Origin: FEN-1073 sp050010135
GTDB taxonomy: Bacteria; Chloroflexota; Anaerolineae; Anaerolineales; RBG-16-64-43
Direction: 5' to 3'
NCBI GenBank assembly: GCA_050010135.1
Contig: JBEKLP010000006.1
Coordinates: forward strand, 1 to 53,659
Length of the DNA stretch: 53,659 nucleotides
Positions 35,679-43,961 of the stretch are shown here, piece after piece (within the stretch, counting starts at the first letter, position 1; every line of letters starts with the position of its first letter). A program made the translations under genes and the position numbers. The notes beneath the pieces were generated by a model. The model did not search any database and was not told the origin of the DNA. It was given only the letters and a program-made list of their open reading frames with translations.

Positions 35679-37490
35679 ATGATAGCCCGGGCTTTGTATC
35701 TGGTCGCAGCGTGGTTTACCGTCAGCATGGTGGTGACGTTGGTGGTGGGAACCCGCCTGCGCCGGACTCACTTTGCGTTATCCTTGCTTTGGCTCGGGGC
35801 GGTGTTGGCCGTGGGCGACGTTTGGGCTCTGCTCACGTTCGGCCGGCCGCCGGAGGTGATCACGCTTACCGGCGCGGCCGCGATTCTGGGCTTGGGTTGC
35901 ATCTTATGGCTGCGCGATTGGAACGCTTTCGGGCAGGTGGCCTGGCTGACCACGATCATCGTCACCCCGATTTTTCTCGTATATGCCTATTCGGTCATCA
36001 TTGCCGCGCGGCTCGCCCCCGCCTCGTTCCTCGCGGCCCAGATGTTTCTCTACGTCCAATCCGTCGCCGCCTTGGTGGCGCTGACCCAGATGCACGAAAA
36101 CCTCGACGTGAACTGCCGCGTACGGTGGCGCAAACGGATCGACCGGATCCAGCCGGCGCCGGGTTTCACGCCGATGATCTCGCTGCACCTACCAACCTAC
36201 GATGAACCGCCGGAGGTTGTGGAGGGCACGCTGCGGGCGCTGGCTGCGCTGGATTATCCCGCCTTCGAAGTGCTCGTCATCGATAACAACACGCCGGAGG
36301 AGAAGACCTGGCGGCCGATCGAAGCGCTGTGCCGGGAATTGGGATCGCGGTTCCGTTTTTTCCATTTGGAAAAATGGCCGGGGTATAAGTCCGGCGCGCT
36401 TAATTTTGCACTCGCTCAGACTTCGCCCTCGGCGGAACTGATCGGGGTGGTCGACGCGGACTACCGGGTGGATCCGAAATTCCTGCGCGAGATGGTTCCG
36501 GCCTTCACCGATCCGCAGGTGGCCTTCATCCAGGCTCCGCAGGATTACCGGGATTACACGCCGGGATCCTATTCGGAAGCGATCTATTATTCGTACGAAT
36601 ATTTCTTCGAAGTGCCTATGCCGGTCCGCAACGAACACAACGCGATCATCTTCGCCGGGACGATGGGGCTGATCCGCAAATCGATCCTGCAGGAGATCGG
36701 AGGTTGGAGCGAGTGGTGCATAACGGAGGATGCCGAGGCCAGCCTGCGGGTCCTCAAACTCGGATACAAGGCGCTGTACTATCACCGCAGCCTGGGGCGC
36801 GGGTTGATGCCGTGCACCTTCGCCGGGTTGAAACGCCAGCGGTTCCGCTGGTGCTTTGGGAACATCCAGATCCTGCGCAAACACTGGGAATCCCTAATGC
36901 CGTGGGCGCATTGGATCGACCCGCAAAACCGCCTCACGCAGGCGCAACGCTACTTCTACCTTGCCGGATTGGTGCAATGGTTCACCGACGCGTTCAATGT
37001 CGCCTTCCTCTGTTTCCTTGTGGCGGGCGGGATGATTAAATTGTATTCGTCCAGTTTCACGATCCTGCCCACAACCTTTCCATGGATCACCCTTTCCTTC
37101 ATCTTCATACTCCTGAATATATGGCGACTCGTATGGGTAATCCGGAACGCGCTGAAGCTTTCGCTGGGGCTGGCGCTGCGTTCCCTGTACGGCATGTTCA
37201 GCGTGGGGTGGGTGGTCGCCTTGGCCGTTTTCCGGGGCGCGATTCAATCTAAAACCGCTTTCCTGCGCACGCCCAAGACGATGGGCAACGTACGGATGGT
37301 CAACGCCCTGTTCGCCACCCAATGGGAGGCGGGCATCGGCCTGCTTTGCCTGGGGATAGGGGCGGCGGTCCTGGCGTTGGCCGACCGCTCGCCGAATACC
37401 TACTTTATCGGCGGGTTGCTGCTCTGGCAGTCGACCTTATACCTGGCCGCGCCGGCATACAGCCTGTTCTATAAAGCCTGTAACCTGTGA
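35679..37490 (+). CDS. Membrane family 2 glycosyltransferase (cellulose-synthase-like)
   Basis: A 603-residue polytopic protein. Four to five spans (about 1-145) lead into a GT2 catalytic domain at about 165-400: SLHLPTYDEPPEVVE, VVDADYRVD (DxD), FAGTMGLIRK, CITEDAEASLRV (TED) and QRQRFRW-type QxxRW motif (LKRQRFRWCFGN). Further spans fill the C-terminal 180 residues. This is the layout of processive or single-transfer synthases for exopolysaccharide or glycolipid. No BcsB, PilZ or export partner is close, so the product is unknown. Confidence 0.88.
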   Translation: MIARALYLVAAWFTVSMVVTLVVGTRLRRTHFALSLLWLGAVLAVGDVWALLTFGRPPEVITLTGAAAILGLGCILWLRDWNAFGQVAWLTTIIVTPIFLVYAYSVIIAARLAPASFLAAQMFLYVQSVAALVALTQMHENLDVNCRVRWRKRIDRIQPAPGFTPMISLHLPTYDEPPEVVEGTLRALAALDYPAFEVLVIDNNTPEEKTWRPIEALCRELGSRFRFFHLEKWPGYKSGALNFALAQTSPSAELIGVVDADYRVDPKFLREMVPAFTDPQVAFIQAPQDYRDYTPGSYSEAIYYSYEYFFEVPMPVRNEHNAIIFAGTMGLIRKSILQEIGGWSEWCITEDAEASLRVLKLGYKALYYHRSLGRGLMPCTFAGLKRQRFRWCFGNIQILRKHWESLMPWAHWIDPQNRLTQAQRYFYLAGLVQWFTDAFNVAFLCFLVAGGMIKLYSSSFTILPTTFPWITLSFIFILLNIWRLVWVIRNALKLSLGLALRSLYGMFSVGWVVALAVFRGAIQSKTAFLRTPKTMGNVRMVNALFATQWEAGIGLLCLGIGAAVLALADRSPNTYFIGGLLLWQSTLYLAAPAYSLFYKACNL

Positions 37491-37602
37491 AGTGGCGGAA
37501 GGAAAATCCCTTTTTACGGTATGCAGATCGCCGTCCGGACGGTTCGGATTGCGATGATAAGCAAGGTTTGAATTCAATTATCCGTTCCGAGAGGTGGGGC
37601 AT

Positions 37603-38082
37603 ATGGAAAAGATGCACAAGCGAATCGCCATGGAGCACGATAAAAAGATCGCCCTCGTTGCCCACGACAATAAGAAACGCGATCTGGTCGAATGGGCCAA
37701 ATTCAACCGGGATCTTCTGGCTCACCATAGGATATATGCCACCGGCATGACCGGCAGAATTCTGGAAAAGGAGTTGGGTTTTCCGATCATCAAACTCCAG
37801 AGCGGACCGTTGGGCGGCGACCAGCAAATCGGGGCGAAAATCGTCGAAGGCAACATCGATTTTTTGATCTTCTTCTGGGATCCTCTCGAGCCGGTACCGC
37901 ATGATACGGATGTCAAAGCCCTGCTGCGAATGGCGGTGGTGTGGAATATCCCGATCGCATGCAACCGCGCTTCAGCGGATTTTATGATTTCCTCGCCCCT
38001 GATGGACGGGGAGTACGACCGCTTGGTGGCGGATTACGACGACTATCAAGCCCGAATCATTATCCGGGGTGAATCAGGTTAG
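37603..38082 (+). CDS. mgsA: Methylglyoxal synthase
   Basis: The enzyme turns dihydroxyacetone phosphate into methylglyoxal and phosphate, a glycolytic overflow valve. The 159 residues hold the conserved VAHDNKK, IYATGMTGRILEKELG phosphate site, SGPLGGDQQIGAKI with the catalytic Asp, and FFWDPLEPVPHDTDVKALLR. The C-terminal NIPIACNRASADFMISSPL is also conserved. ATG at 37603 follows GAGGTGGGG; a GTG three codons earlier is possible. tpiA in the same window makes the same substrate. Confidence 0.95.
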   Translation: MEKMHKRIAMEHDKKIALVAHDNKKRDLVEWAKFNRDLLAHHRIYATGMTGRILEKELGFPIIKLQSGPLGGDQQIGAKIVEGNIDFLIFFWDPLEPVPHDTDVKALLRMAVVWNIPIACNRASADFMISSPLMDGEYDRLVADYDDYQARIIIRGESG

Positions 38083-38383
38083 GGGGAAGATCCATCCATC
38101 CTGTTTGAGTGTTTCGGTTATCGGCAATCCATGGTAGCCCGTCGGTCTCCATTTGGATGGTAAAAAATTCCAACCGGTCGAGGCGGAACGCCTGGGCTGA
38201 TTGCCCATACGATAGGGGAGCCTGCAAATTTCCTTTACAGTACACTTTTCCATATCTGGCTTTTATCGTCCGATGAGATTATTCTTAATGTCTCCGGTGG
38301 AGGGAGCGAAGAAACGGTATTGGTAAAAACCATGGGCCGGATGTTTGGCCGGCGGCTCAGGAGAATGGAAAAGGAGATACGCA
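38083..38383. other. Intergenic gap, nothing recognised
   Basis: The 301 bases between mgsA and the frameshifted gene have no convincing open frame, terminator or promoter. Ribosome site AAAAGGAGA just before 38384 is the only clear signal. Confidence 0.4.
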
Positions 38384-38865
38384 ATGACCGACTCCCGCAT
38401 GTCCACTTTTGAAGACGCGCATCCGTACTTCGCAAAAACATCAAATAACAAGGTCTGGGAACTGCTCCGGAAATCCGACCGCACGACTTCGGACGACGAA
38501 CTGATGGTTCACGCGGCTCACGCTTCCTGTTACCACTGCTGAGCGCGGGCAACGGATTGAATCAACAGCGCGGCGAATGGCTGGTCGCGCATGTCTATAC
38601 CGTCCTAGGATTTAAGGATTCGGCCATCCGGCACGCCAACCGATGCCTGGAACTCACCGAGGAATATTCGGAATTGATGATGGATTTTGACAGGGCGTAT
38701 TCCCAAGAATGCATGGCGCGAGCATATGCTTTGGCGGGCAACCGGGACGAAGCCAAAAGATGCATTGCGCTTGCGGAAAAAGAAGGTCAAGCCATCGCCA
38801 AGGAGAAGGAAAAGTATATTTTTATGAATGACTTCAAGGGCGGCAACTGGTATGGGGTCAAATAA
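38384..38865 (+). pseudogene. Unknown helical (TPR-like) protein, broken by one frameshift
   Basis: Frame 1 starts at the ATG at 38384 with AAGGAGA upstream and reads MTDSRMSTFEDAHPYFAKTSNNKVWELL... to ...AAHASCYHC, ending at the TGA at 38540. Frame 2 continues LSAGNGLNQQRGEWLVAHVYTVLG... to the stop at 38865. Adding one G at about 38538 (TGC to TGGC) would join them as ASCYHWLSAGNGL, a natural read. The joined product of about 160 residues is helical and repeat-like (SAIRHANRCLELTEEY, EAKRCIALAEKEG). It is either a recent pseudogene or a one-base sequencing or assembly error. Function is not known. Confidence 0.7.
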
Positions 38866-38955
38866 AGGCTGCCGGGGTTTCATACGCGCTCCCGAGTCGC
38901 ACGGAGGAGCATTTCGTCGCTAAATTCCACCCGCGAGACGCCAAAAGCGCCTGAC

Positions 38956-39741
38956 ATGAAAACCTTCTACAACGACTTTTATGCCGCCGTCGGGCACAGC
39001 CGCGCACATGCGCTTTTTTGCGAGCGTGTCTTCGGCAAGGACCTGAGCCAGCACGGATTTACCGATCTGGATCAGTTGGAGCTGCTTTTACAGATAATAC
39101 CCATGGTCCCCGGACAACGGGTGCTCGACTTGGGATGCGGCATCGGCCGGATCGCCGAATATCTATCCGACCGAACGGGCGCTTATATCACCGGGCTCGA
39201 TTACATCCCCGAAGCCATAAACCAGGCGCGGATGCGGACGATCGGCAAATCGGACCGGCTGTCGTTTCTCGTGGGCGACATTAACCATCTGGAGCTTCCC
39301 AACCGCACGTTTGACGTCCTGCTTTCGATTGACACGATATATTTCAGCGAGGATTACGGATCCACGATTCGGAACCTCAAGGCGGCGCTGAAACCTGGCG
39401 GGCGAATGGGAATTTTCTATTCGAACGGCCGCGAACCGTGGGTGCCGACAGCTGAGTTTAAAAAGGATACCCTGGCGGCCGAGAAAACGCCCCTGGCGGA
39501 TGCGCTAAAGGCAAACCGCTTGACGTTTCAAACCTGGGATTTGACGTCTCAGGATTATGCGCTGGCGCAACGGCGAAAAAAGGTTTTAGAGGAATTGAAA
39601 CCGCAATTTGAAAAAGAGGGAACGATGTTTATCTATGAGAACCGCCTTGGAGATGCGGAAGGTATCAGCCAGGCCGTCGAAGAAGGGCTGCACGCACGAT
39701 ATTTCTATGATGTTAAAGTTGCGGAGGTTGGGGCAGAGTGA
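38956..39741 (+). CDS. SAM-dependent class I methyltransferase
   Basis: A 261-residue methyltransferase. Motif I is VLDLGCGIGRIAEYL (about 53-67), then GLDYIPEAINQARMR (motif II region) and FDVLLSIDTIYFSEDYGSTIRNLKAALKPGGRMGIFY. The N-terminal region (NDFYAAVGHSRAHALFCERVFG) and C-terminal cap do not point to one substrate. Small-molecule or cofactor methylation is likely from the fold. Confidence 0.85.
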   Translation: MKTFYNDFYAAVGHSRAHALFCERVFGKDLSQHGFTDLDQLELLLQIIPMVPGQRVLDLGCGIGRIAEYLSDRTGAYITGLDYIPEAINQARMRTIGKSDRLSFLVGDINHLELPNRTFDVLLSIDTIYFSEDYGSTIRNLKAALKPGGRMGIFYSNGREPWVPTAEFKKDTLAAEKTPLADALKANRLTFQTWDLTSQDYALAQRRKKVLEELKPQFEKEGTMFIYENRLGDAEGISQAVEEGLHARYFYDVKVAEVGAE

Positions 39742-39784
39742 AAAGGAGTTGATTAAGTTTGCGGATCGGATATCCCATGACCCG

Positions 39785-39813
39785 TCAAACCGGAATTGAC
39801 TGCCAGGTATAAT
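39785..39813 (+). promoter_or_regulatory. Extended -10 promoter for aspS
   Basis: GGTATAAT with TATAAT at 39808-39813, and a weak TCAAAC at 39785-39790 with a 17-base spacer. It lies 52 bases before the aspS start. Confidence 0.4.
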
Positions 39814-39865
39814 TCCATATCTGGGCAATCGTGGAAATTGGATTTTCATCGAGGAAGGATCATCC

Positions 39866-41170
39866 ATGCCGAAAAGAACCCTCACCCGTGAACTCAAAGC
39901 GTCCAGGGGTCGTCGCGTCAAGGTTCAGGGCTGGCTCCACAATCTCCGCAAACAGGGAAAAGTGAACTTCCTGATTCTCCGCGACCGGACGGGAATTGTC
40001 CAGGCGGTGGCTTCGCCGGAGGAGATCGAAATTCTTCAGGGTTTGCAGATGGAGACCGTCCTCGAAATCGAAGGAACCGTGGTGGACGCAGCTCCCGCGC
40101 CGGGCGGATTCGAGCTGCAGAATATCGTTCTCAAGATCATCAACCCGGTGACCGATGTCGCCCCGTTCAGTTTCCATCAAAAAGAATTTAATGCCAACCT
40201 GCCGTACTTCCTGGATCATGCTGCGGTCGGCCAGCGATTTCCGCGCCAGCGGGCCATTCTGAAGCTGGCTGCCTCCGCGGTCGAGGGGTTCCGAAAAACG
40301 CTGCGGTCGCTCGGGTTTACGGAGATCTTCACCCCAAAGATCGTCGCGAGCGCGACGGAAAGCGGAGCCAACGTATTCCAGATCGATTATTTTGGCCAGC
40401 CCGCATACCTCGCGCAAAGTCCGCAATTTTACAAACAGATGATGGTCGGGGTGTTCGAGCGCGTGTTCGAAGTGGCCCCGGTTTTTCGGGCGGAAAAGTT
40501 CGACACCGCCCGGCACGTGAACGAATACCTGAGCCTGGATGCGGAAATGGGGTTCATTGAAAATCACTTTTCGGTGATGGACGTGGTATCCACGGTTATC
40601 CGGGGGATGCTTCAATCTATCCGTGAAAATATTTCCGTCGAAGACCGGGAACTGCTCGAGCTCGAATTCCCGGCCGTCCCGGACTCCATCCCGTCGATCT
40701 ATTATCCCGAGGCGCAGGAGATGATCTACAAGCGCTACGGGATCGACGCGCGCGGGGAGCCGGACCTTGCTCCGGAACACGAGAAAGCGATCGGCCGCTG
40801 GGCCAAGGAAGAACATGGCAGCGATTTTGTTTTCGTGCCGGGATATCCGATGGTTAAACGGCCGTTCTATACTCACCCCTCCCCGGAGGATCCGCGCTTT
40901 TCCAACAGCTTTGACCTGCTTTTCCGAGGGATGGAGTTGGTGACGGGCGGCCAGCGGCTGCACCGGTATGACGATTATGTCGCGGCGCTGGAGCGGGCGC
41001 ATTACCCGGTCGAATCCTTCAAGGAATATCTGGAATGCTTCAAATTCGGCATGCCGCCGCACGGGGGTTTTGCCATCGGATTGGAACGGTTTGTTGCCCA
41101 ACTCTGCCGGTTGGACAACGTCAAGTGGGTCACGCTTTTTCCGAGAGATATTAATCGGCTCCGACCGTAG
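39866..41170 (+). CDS. aspS: Aspartyl-tRNA synthetase, archaeal/eukaryal type
   Basis: The 434-residue protein lacks the large GAD insertion of bacterial AspRS (about 580-600 residues). It has the N-terminal OB fold (VKVQGWLHNLRKQGKVNFLILRDRTG), class II motif 1, motif 2 VFRAEKFDTARHVNEYLSLD and motif 3 GFAIGLERFVAQL. Enzymes of this type are sometimes non-discriminating and charge tRNA-Asn too, for later amidation. Which form this is cannot be decided from sequence by eye. Confidence 0.92.
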   Translation: MPKRTLTRELKASRGRRVKVQGWLHNLRKQGKVNFLILRDRTGIVQAVASPEEIEILQGLQMETVLEIEGTVVDAAPAPGGFELQNIVLKIINPVTDVAPFSFHQKEFNANLPYFLDHAAVGQRFPRQRAILKLAASAVEGFRKTLRSLGFTEIFTPKIVASATESGANVFQIDYFGQPAYLAQSPQFYKQMMVGVFERVFEVAPVFRAEKFDTARHVNEYLSLDAEMGFIENHFSVMDVVSTVIRGMLQSIRENISVEDRELLELEFPAVPDSIPSIYYPEAQEMIYKRYGIDARGEPDLAPEHEKAIGRWAKEEHGSDFVFVPGYPMVKRPFYTHPSPEDPRFSNSFDLLFRGMELVTGGQRLHRYDDYVAALERAHYPVESFKEYLECFKFGMPPHGGFAIGLERFVAQLCRLDNVKWVTLFPRDINRLRP

Positions 41171-41314
41171 AAGATCCCGGGCCAGGAGGATCCGGACGGG
41201 ATGGTATTTGCGCTCTCGAGGTCGTCTCCTGGATCAAACCCCTTAAAAAACGGAAGATTAATCCTCAGCGTCTATACATAACCAGGGGCGGCGGATGGCT
41301 TTCGGCTTCTATGC

Positions 41315-41320
41315 TACAAT
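41315..41320 (+). promoter_or_regulatory. -10 element for the RRM protein gene
   Basis: TACAAT at 41315-41320 preceded by TATGC. No good -35 is seen. The leader to the ATG would be about 80 bases. Confidence 0.3.
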
Positions 41321-41407
41321 AGGACCACTTGTCCATGCTGTGACGCAGATCGGCTTCCTTTTGTCGCGCATCCAGACGAGAAATTCACTGAACCGGAATG
41401 GAGAGAT

Positions 41408-41749
41408 ATGGAAATAAAACTGTACGTGGGGAATTTGTCTTACTCGACAACCGAGGACGATCTGCGCACTTTGTTCGCCCAGGCCGGCACGGTCCAATCG
41501 GTCACGATCATCAAGGATCGCGACACGGGCCGCTCGAAGGGTTTCGCTTTTGTGGAAATGGGAACCCAGGTGGAAGCGCAGCAGGCCATCAGCAAATTTA
41601 ACGGCCAAAACTTGCAGGACCGCGCACTGACCGTCAACCTCGCCCGTCCGCGGGAAGAGCGTCCGCGGGGCGGCGGGTTCGGCGATCGCGACCGGCCCGG
41701 TGGCGGCGGCGGTGGACGTTCGCGCGGTGGACGCAGCGATCGCCGCTAG
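41408..41749 (+). CDS. RRM-type RNA-binding protein with Gly/Arg-rich tail
   Basis: A 113-residue glycine-rich RNA-binding protein. The single RRM (residues 1-80) has RNP2 KLYVGNLS and RNP1 KGFAFVEM. The tail from about 83 is RGG-like (RPRGGGFGDRDRPGGGGGGR). Such proteins are common in cyanobacteria and Chloroflexota and are often cold- or stress-induced. GAGAG precedes the ATG. A strong terminator follows at 41870-41896. Confidence 0.93.
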   Translation: MEIKLYVGNLSYSTTEDDLRTLFAQAGTVQSVTIIKDRDTGRSKGFAFVEMGTQVEAQQAISKFNGQNLQDRALTVNLARPREERPRGGGFGDRDRPGGGGGGRSRGGRSDRR

Positions 41750-41783
41750 TTCGGAACGCTGTTCGATAAAAATTGATTCAGCC

Positions 41784-41824
41784 GGGCAGGCGGAAGGAGG
41801 CGAATACCTTTCTTCCGCCCGCCC
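41784..41824 (+). other. GC-rich hairpin after the RRM gene
   Basis: GGGCAGGCGGAA at the left pairs with TTCCGCCCGCCC at the right (11 of 12 positions) around a 17-base loop. No T-run follows directly. It comes before the true terminator and may protect the mRNA. Confidence 0.45.
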
Positions 41825-41869
41825 ATGACAAAAGCATTCCACCGCATCCGCCGGATGCCATTTTTTTCG

Positions 41870-41896
41870 ACGCTCCAAGAATTGGGGCGTTTTTTT
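41870..41896 (+). terminator. Rho-independent terminator after the RRM gene
   Basis: A 9-bp stem ACGCTCCAA/TTGGGGCGT (one G-U) with a GAA loop and a run of seven T residues at the end. Confidence 0.88.
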
Positions 41897-41996
41897 ATCC
41901 GATGCATCCGATCCAGCGGGGAATCATGGCGCTCCGCTTGTCATGCGCCGGGATTTGCGAACCAATCTTTGGAAAAGGAAGAACTCCGTGGGAAAA

Positions 41997-42869
41997 ATGA
42001 AAGAAATGGCGCAACCCGAACTGCTCGTCGATTGTCAATGCCAAACCGGGGAGAATCCGCTCTGGCATCCGCTGGGGGAATGTCTCTATTGGACCGATAT
42101 CCCCCGTGGCAACTTGTTCCGGTATTTCCCTGCGAGCCATCGATTGGAACAATGTTACAGCGGCGAACCCGGCGGAGGTTTCACGATCCAGGCCGACGGT
42201 GCGCTGCTCCTGTTCATGGCCCGCGGCGCGGTGGCGGTTTGGAACGGCGGCAATCTGCGATCCGTCGTGGAGGAAATTCCCGACGAGAGCGAGGGACGCT
42301 TCAACGACGTCATCGCCGATCCGGCCGGGCGCGTTTTTTGTGGAACGATGGCCACACCGGCGCACGCCGGCCGCCTGTACCGTCTGGATCCGGACGGCTC
42401 ACTGCATCGGATTTTGGATGGCGTCGGAATCCCGAATGGAATGGGCTTCACGCCGGACCGGCGCCGGATGTATTTCACCGATTCAAAGGAGAGGCGAATC
42501 TATCTTTTGGATTACGACGCCCAAACCGGCGGGCTGTCCAACCGGCGGGTATGGCTGCAGACGCCCGAGGGCGCGGGGGAGCCGGACGGGATGACCGTGG
42601 ATTCCCAAGGCAACGTCTGGTCCGCGCGCTGGAATGGCTCGGCGCTGTATCGCTATTCGCCGGGCGGAATCGAACAGGAGCGCGCGGAGTTTCCCGCCCG
42701 GAAAGTTTCCAGCGTCACGTTCGGCGGCGACGATCGGCAGGATCTCTATGTGACCACGGCTTTGGCAGACGGATCGCGGATTGATGAGGGACCGGGTGCG
42801 GGGGCGCTCTTCCGTTTGCAGGCGGAGATCCGCGGAGTTCCGGAATTCTTCTCGCGCATCGGACTGTGA
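41997..42869 (+). CDS. SMP-30/gluconolactonase-family lactonase
   Basis: A 290-residue six-bladed propeller of the SMP-30 family. Metal-site features are GENPLWHPLGECLYWTDI near the N-terminus (Glu ligand), RFNDVIADPAGRVFCGTM (Asn ligand), GIPNGMGFTPDRRRMYFTDS (Asn) and PDGMTVDSQGNVWSARWNG (Asp). These enzymes hydrolyse sugar lactones. Since a uronate-dehydrogenase-like enzyme in this window should make an aldarolactone, this lactonase is a possible partner, 13.8 kb away. ATG at 41997 is chosen; an upstream frame from 41943 covers the terminator region. Confidence 0.9.
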   Translation: MKEMAQPELLVDCQCQTGENPLWHPLGECLYWTDIPRGNLFRYFPASHRLEQCYSGEPGGGFTIQADGALLLFMARGAVAVWNGGNLRSVVEEIPDESEGRFNDVIADPAGRVFCGTMATPAHAGRLYRLDPDGSLHRILDGVGIPNGMGFTPDRRRMYFTDSKERRIYLLDYDAQTGGLSNRRVWLQTPEGAGEPDGMTVDSQGNVWSARWNGSALYRYSPGGIEQERAEFPARKVSSVTFGGDDRQDLYVTTALADGSRIDEGPGAGALFRLQAEIRGVPEFFSRIGL

Positions 42870-42875
42870 GGGACT

Positions 42876-43418
42876 TTGGACCATACGCCGGCGTTTCCCA
42901 TAGACTTTCCGGGCTATACCCTGCGATGGCTGAAGCCGGATGACGCGGGTATTCTTCAACAGCTATTTGATCGATGTCCGGATTACGCGGAGATAGTGGA
43001 AGGCGAGGGAGTCTCACCAACTGCGGCGGAGGAATTATTCCAATCGCTTCCCCCTGGCGGATCGTTTTCCAACAAGTTGGTTGCCGGAATTTTCCGTCGG
43101 GGAGGAGAGATTGGCGGAGTGTTGGAGGGTATGAAGCATTATCCGGAGGAGAATATTTGGTGGATTGGGTTGCTGCTGCTTGCGCCGGACATGCGAAATC
43201 AGGGGGTGGGTCGAACTCTATTGGAAGCCTTCATTGATTTTGCGCGCGGGAATGCGGGGAAAGCGGTCATGTTGGGGGTGGTCGAGGACAACACCCGCGC
43301 CTACCGTTTCTGGTCAAAAAATGGGTTTGAGATGGTGCGAAAAACCGAGCCCCGATTGTTCGGAAAGAAAAATCAACCGGTATTTGTGATGCGGCGAAAA
43401 ATAGAAAAGAAAATGTAG
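42876..43418 (+). CDS. GNAT-family N-acetyltransferase
   Basis: A 180-residue acetyltransferase. The acetyl-CoA site is LLLLAPDMRNQGVGRTLLEAFIDFA (motif A, R/Q-x-x-G-x-G). The later DNTRAYRFWSKNGFEMVRKTEP is motif B. The start is a TTG at 42876 with TGAGGGA upstream, 6 bases after the lactonase stop; no ATG exists before the conserved region. Overlap of signals suggests co-expression with the lactonase. Substrate unknown. Confidence 0.85.
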   Translation: MDHTPAFPIDFPGYTLRWLKPDDAGILQQLFDRCPDYAEIVEGEGVSPTAAEELFQSLPPGGSFSNKLVAGIFRRGGEIGGVLEGMKHYPEENIWWIGLLLLAPDMRNQGVGRTLLEAFIDFARGNAGKAVMLGVVEDNTRAYRFWSKNGFEMVRKTEPRLFGKKNQPVFVMRRKIEKKM

Positions 43419-43551
43419 GGTGGATATCGGCGCTGTCCAAATGGGATGGATGAATGTTCGTGATTCATCTTTATTTGCTATCGGTGGAAAGCAAGGAAGG
43501 TAGATTAACATTTCGATTGCGACTGTGATGATATCATTCCAATGCTCGTAA

Positions 43552-43800
43552 ACGGCGGAAAAGGGAGAGTTGTGGAATCTGGAAAAAGCAATTGCCGATT
43601 GTTCGTTGTCTGTCGCGTTGATCAATCGCGGCTCGGCGGGCGACGACGTCGTTCTCAAGGCGGATGACATCGGTTTATTTGATGCGCCAAAACATGCAAG
43701 AAATTAATGGATTAAGGAAGACATTGCCGATTTCATCCAGGAACTAATCCGGCGCTTTCAACTCCACGAAACTCTTCTATTGAAAATCATAACGAAATAA
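43552..43800 (+). pseudogene. Decayed C-terminal remnant of a GH27-like alpha-galactosidase
   Basis: One frame reads GELWNLEKAIADCSLSVALINRG, then DDVVLKADDIGLFD, APKHARN, a TAA stop at 43705-43707, then WIKEDIADFIQELIRRFQLHETLLLKI and a final stop at 43798. The order (SVALINRG, ADDIGL, R-x-x-W, ED-I-DF, H-x-x-LLK) is that of the C-terminal beta domain of GH27 alpha-galactosidases, whose RDLW is replaced here by RN-stop-W; one base change (TTA to TAA) explains it. No start or catalytic domain is left in 43419-43551. Family call is by eye. Confidence 0.55.
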
Positions 43801-43850
43801 ATGCAAATGGTTTATTCCTTTACGAATAATTCTTTTAATCGGTATTAATC

Positions 43851-43961
43851 CGAACACGGATTGCACGGAATAGGATCCGGATTCCACGGAAAATAATTTA
43901 CTTATATCCGTTCCGTAAAATCTGCGGTATTCGGTGTCTACCTCGGTGTTTTCCGTGTTCG
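43851..43961. repeat. 111-base inverted-repeat element (ACGGATT family)
   Basis: Its ends are a perfect 10-bp inverted repeat, CGAACACGGA at 43851-43860 and TCCGTGTTCG at 43952-43961. The left part (43856-43894) shares the ACGGATTnCACGGA two-unit layout with 12984-13020. The right end overlaps the last codons of the minus-strand methyltransferase gene. Confidence 0.65.
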
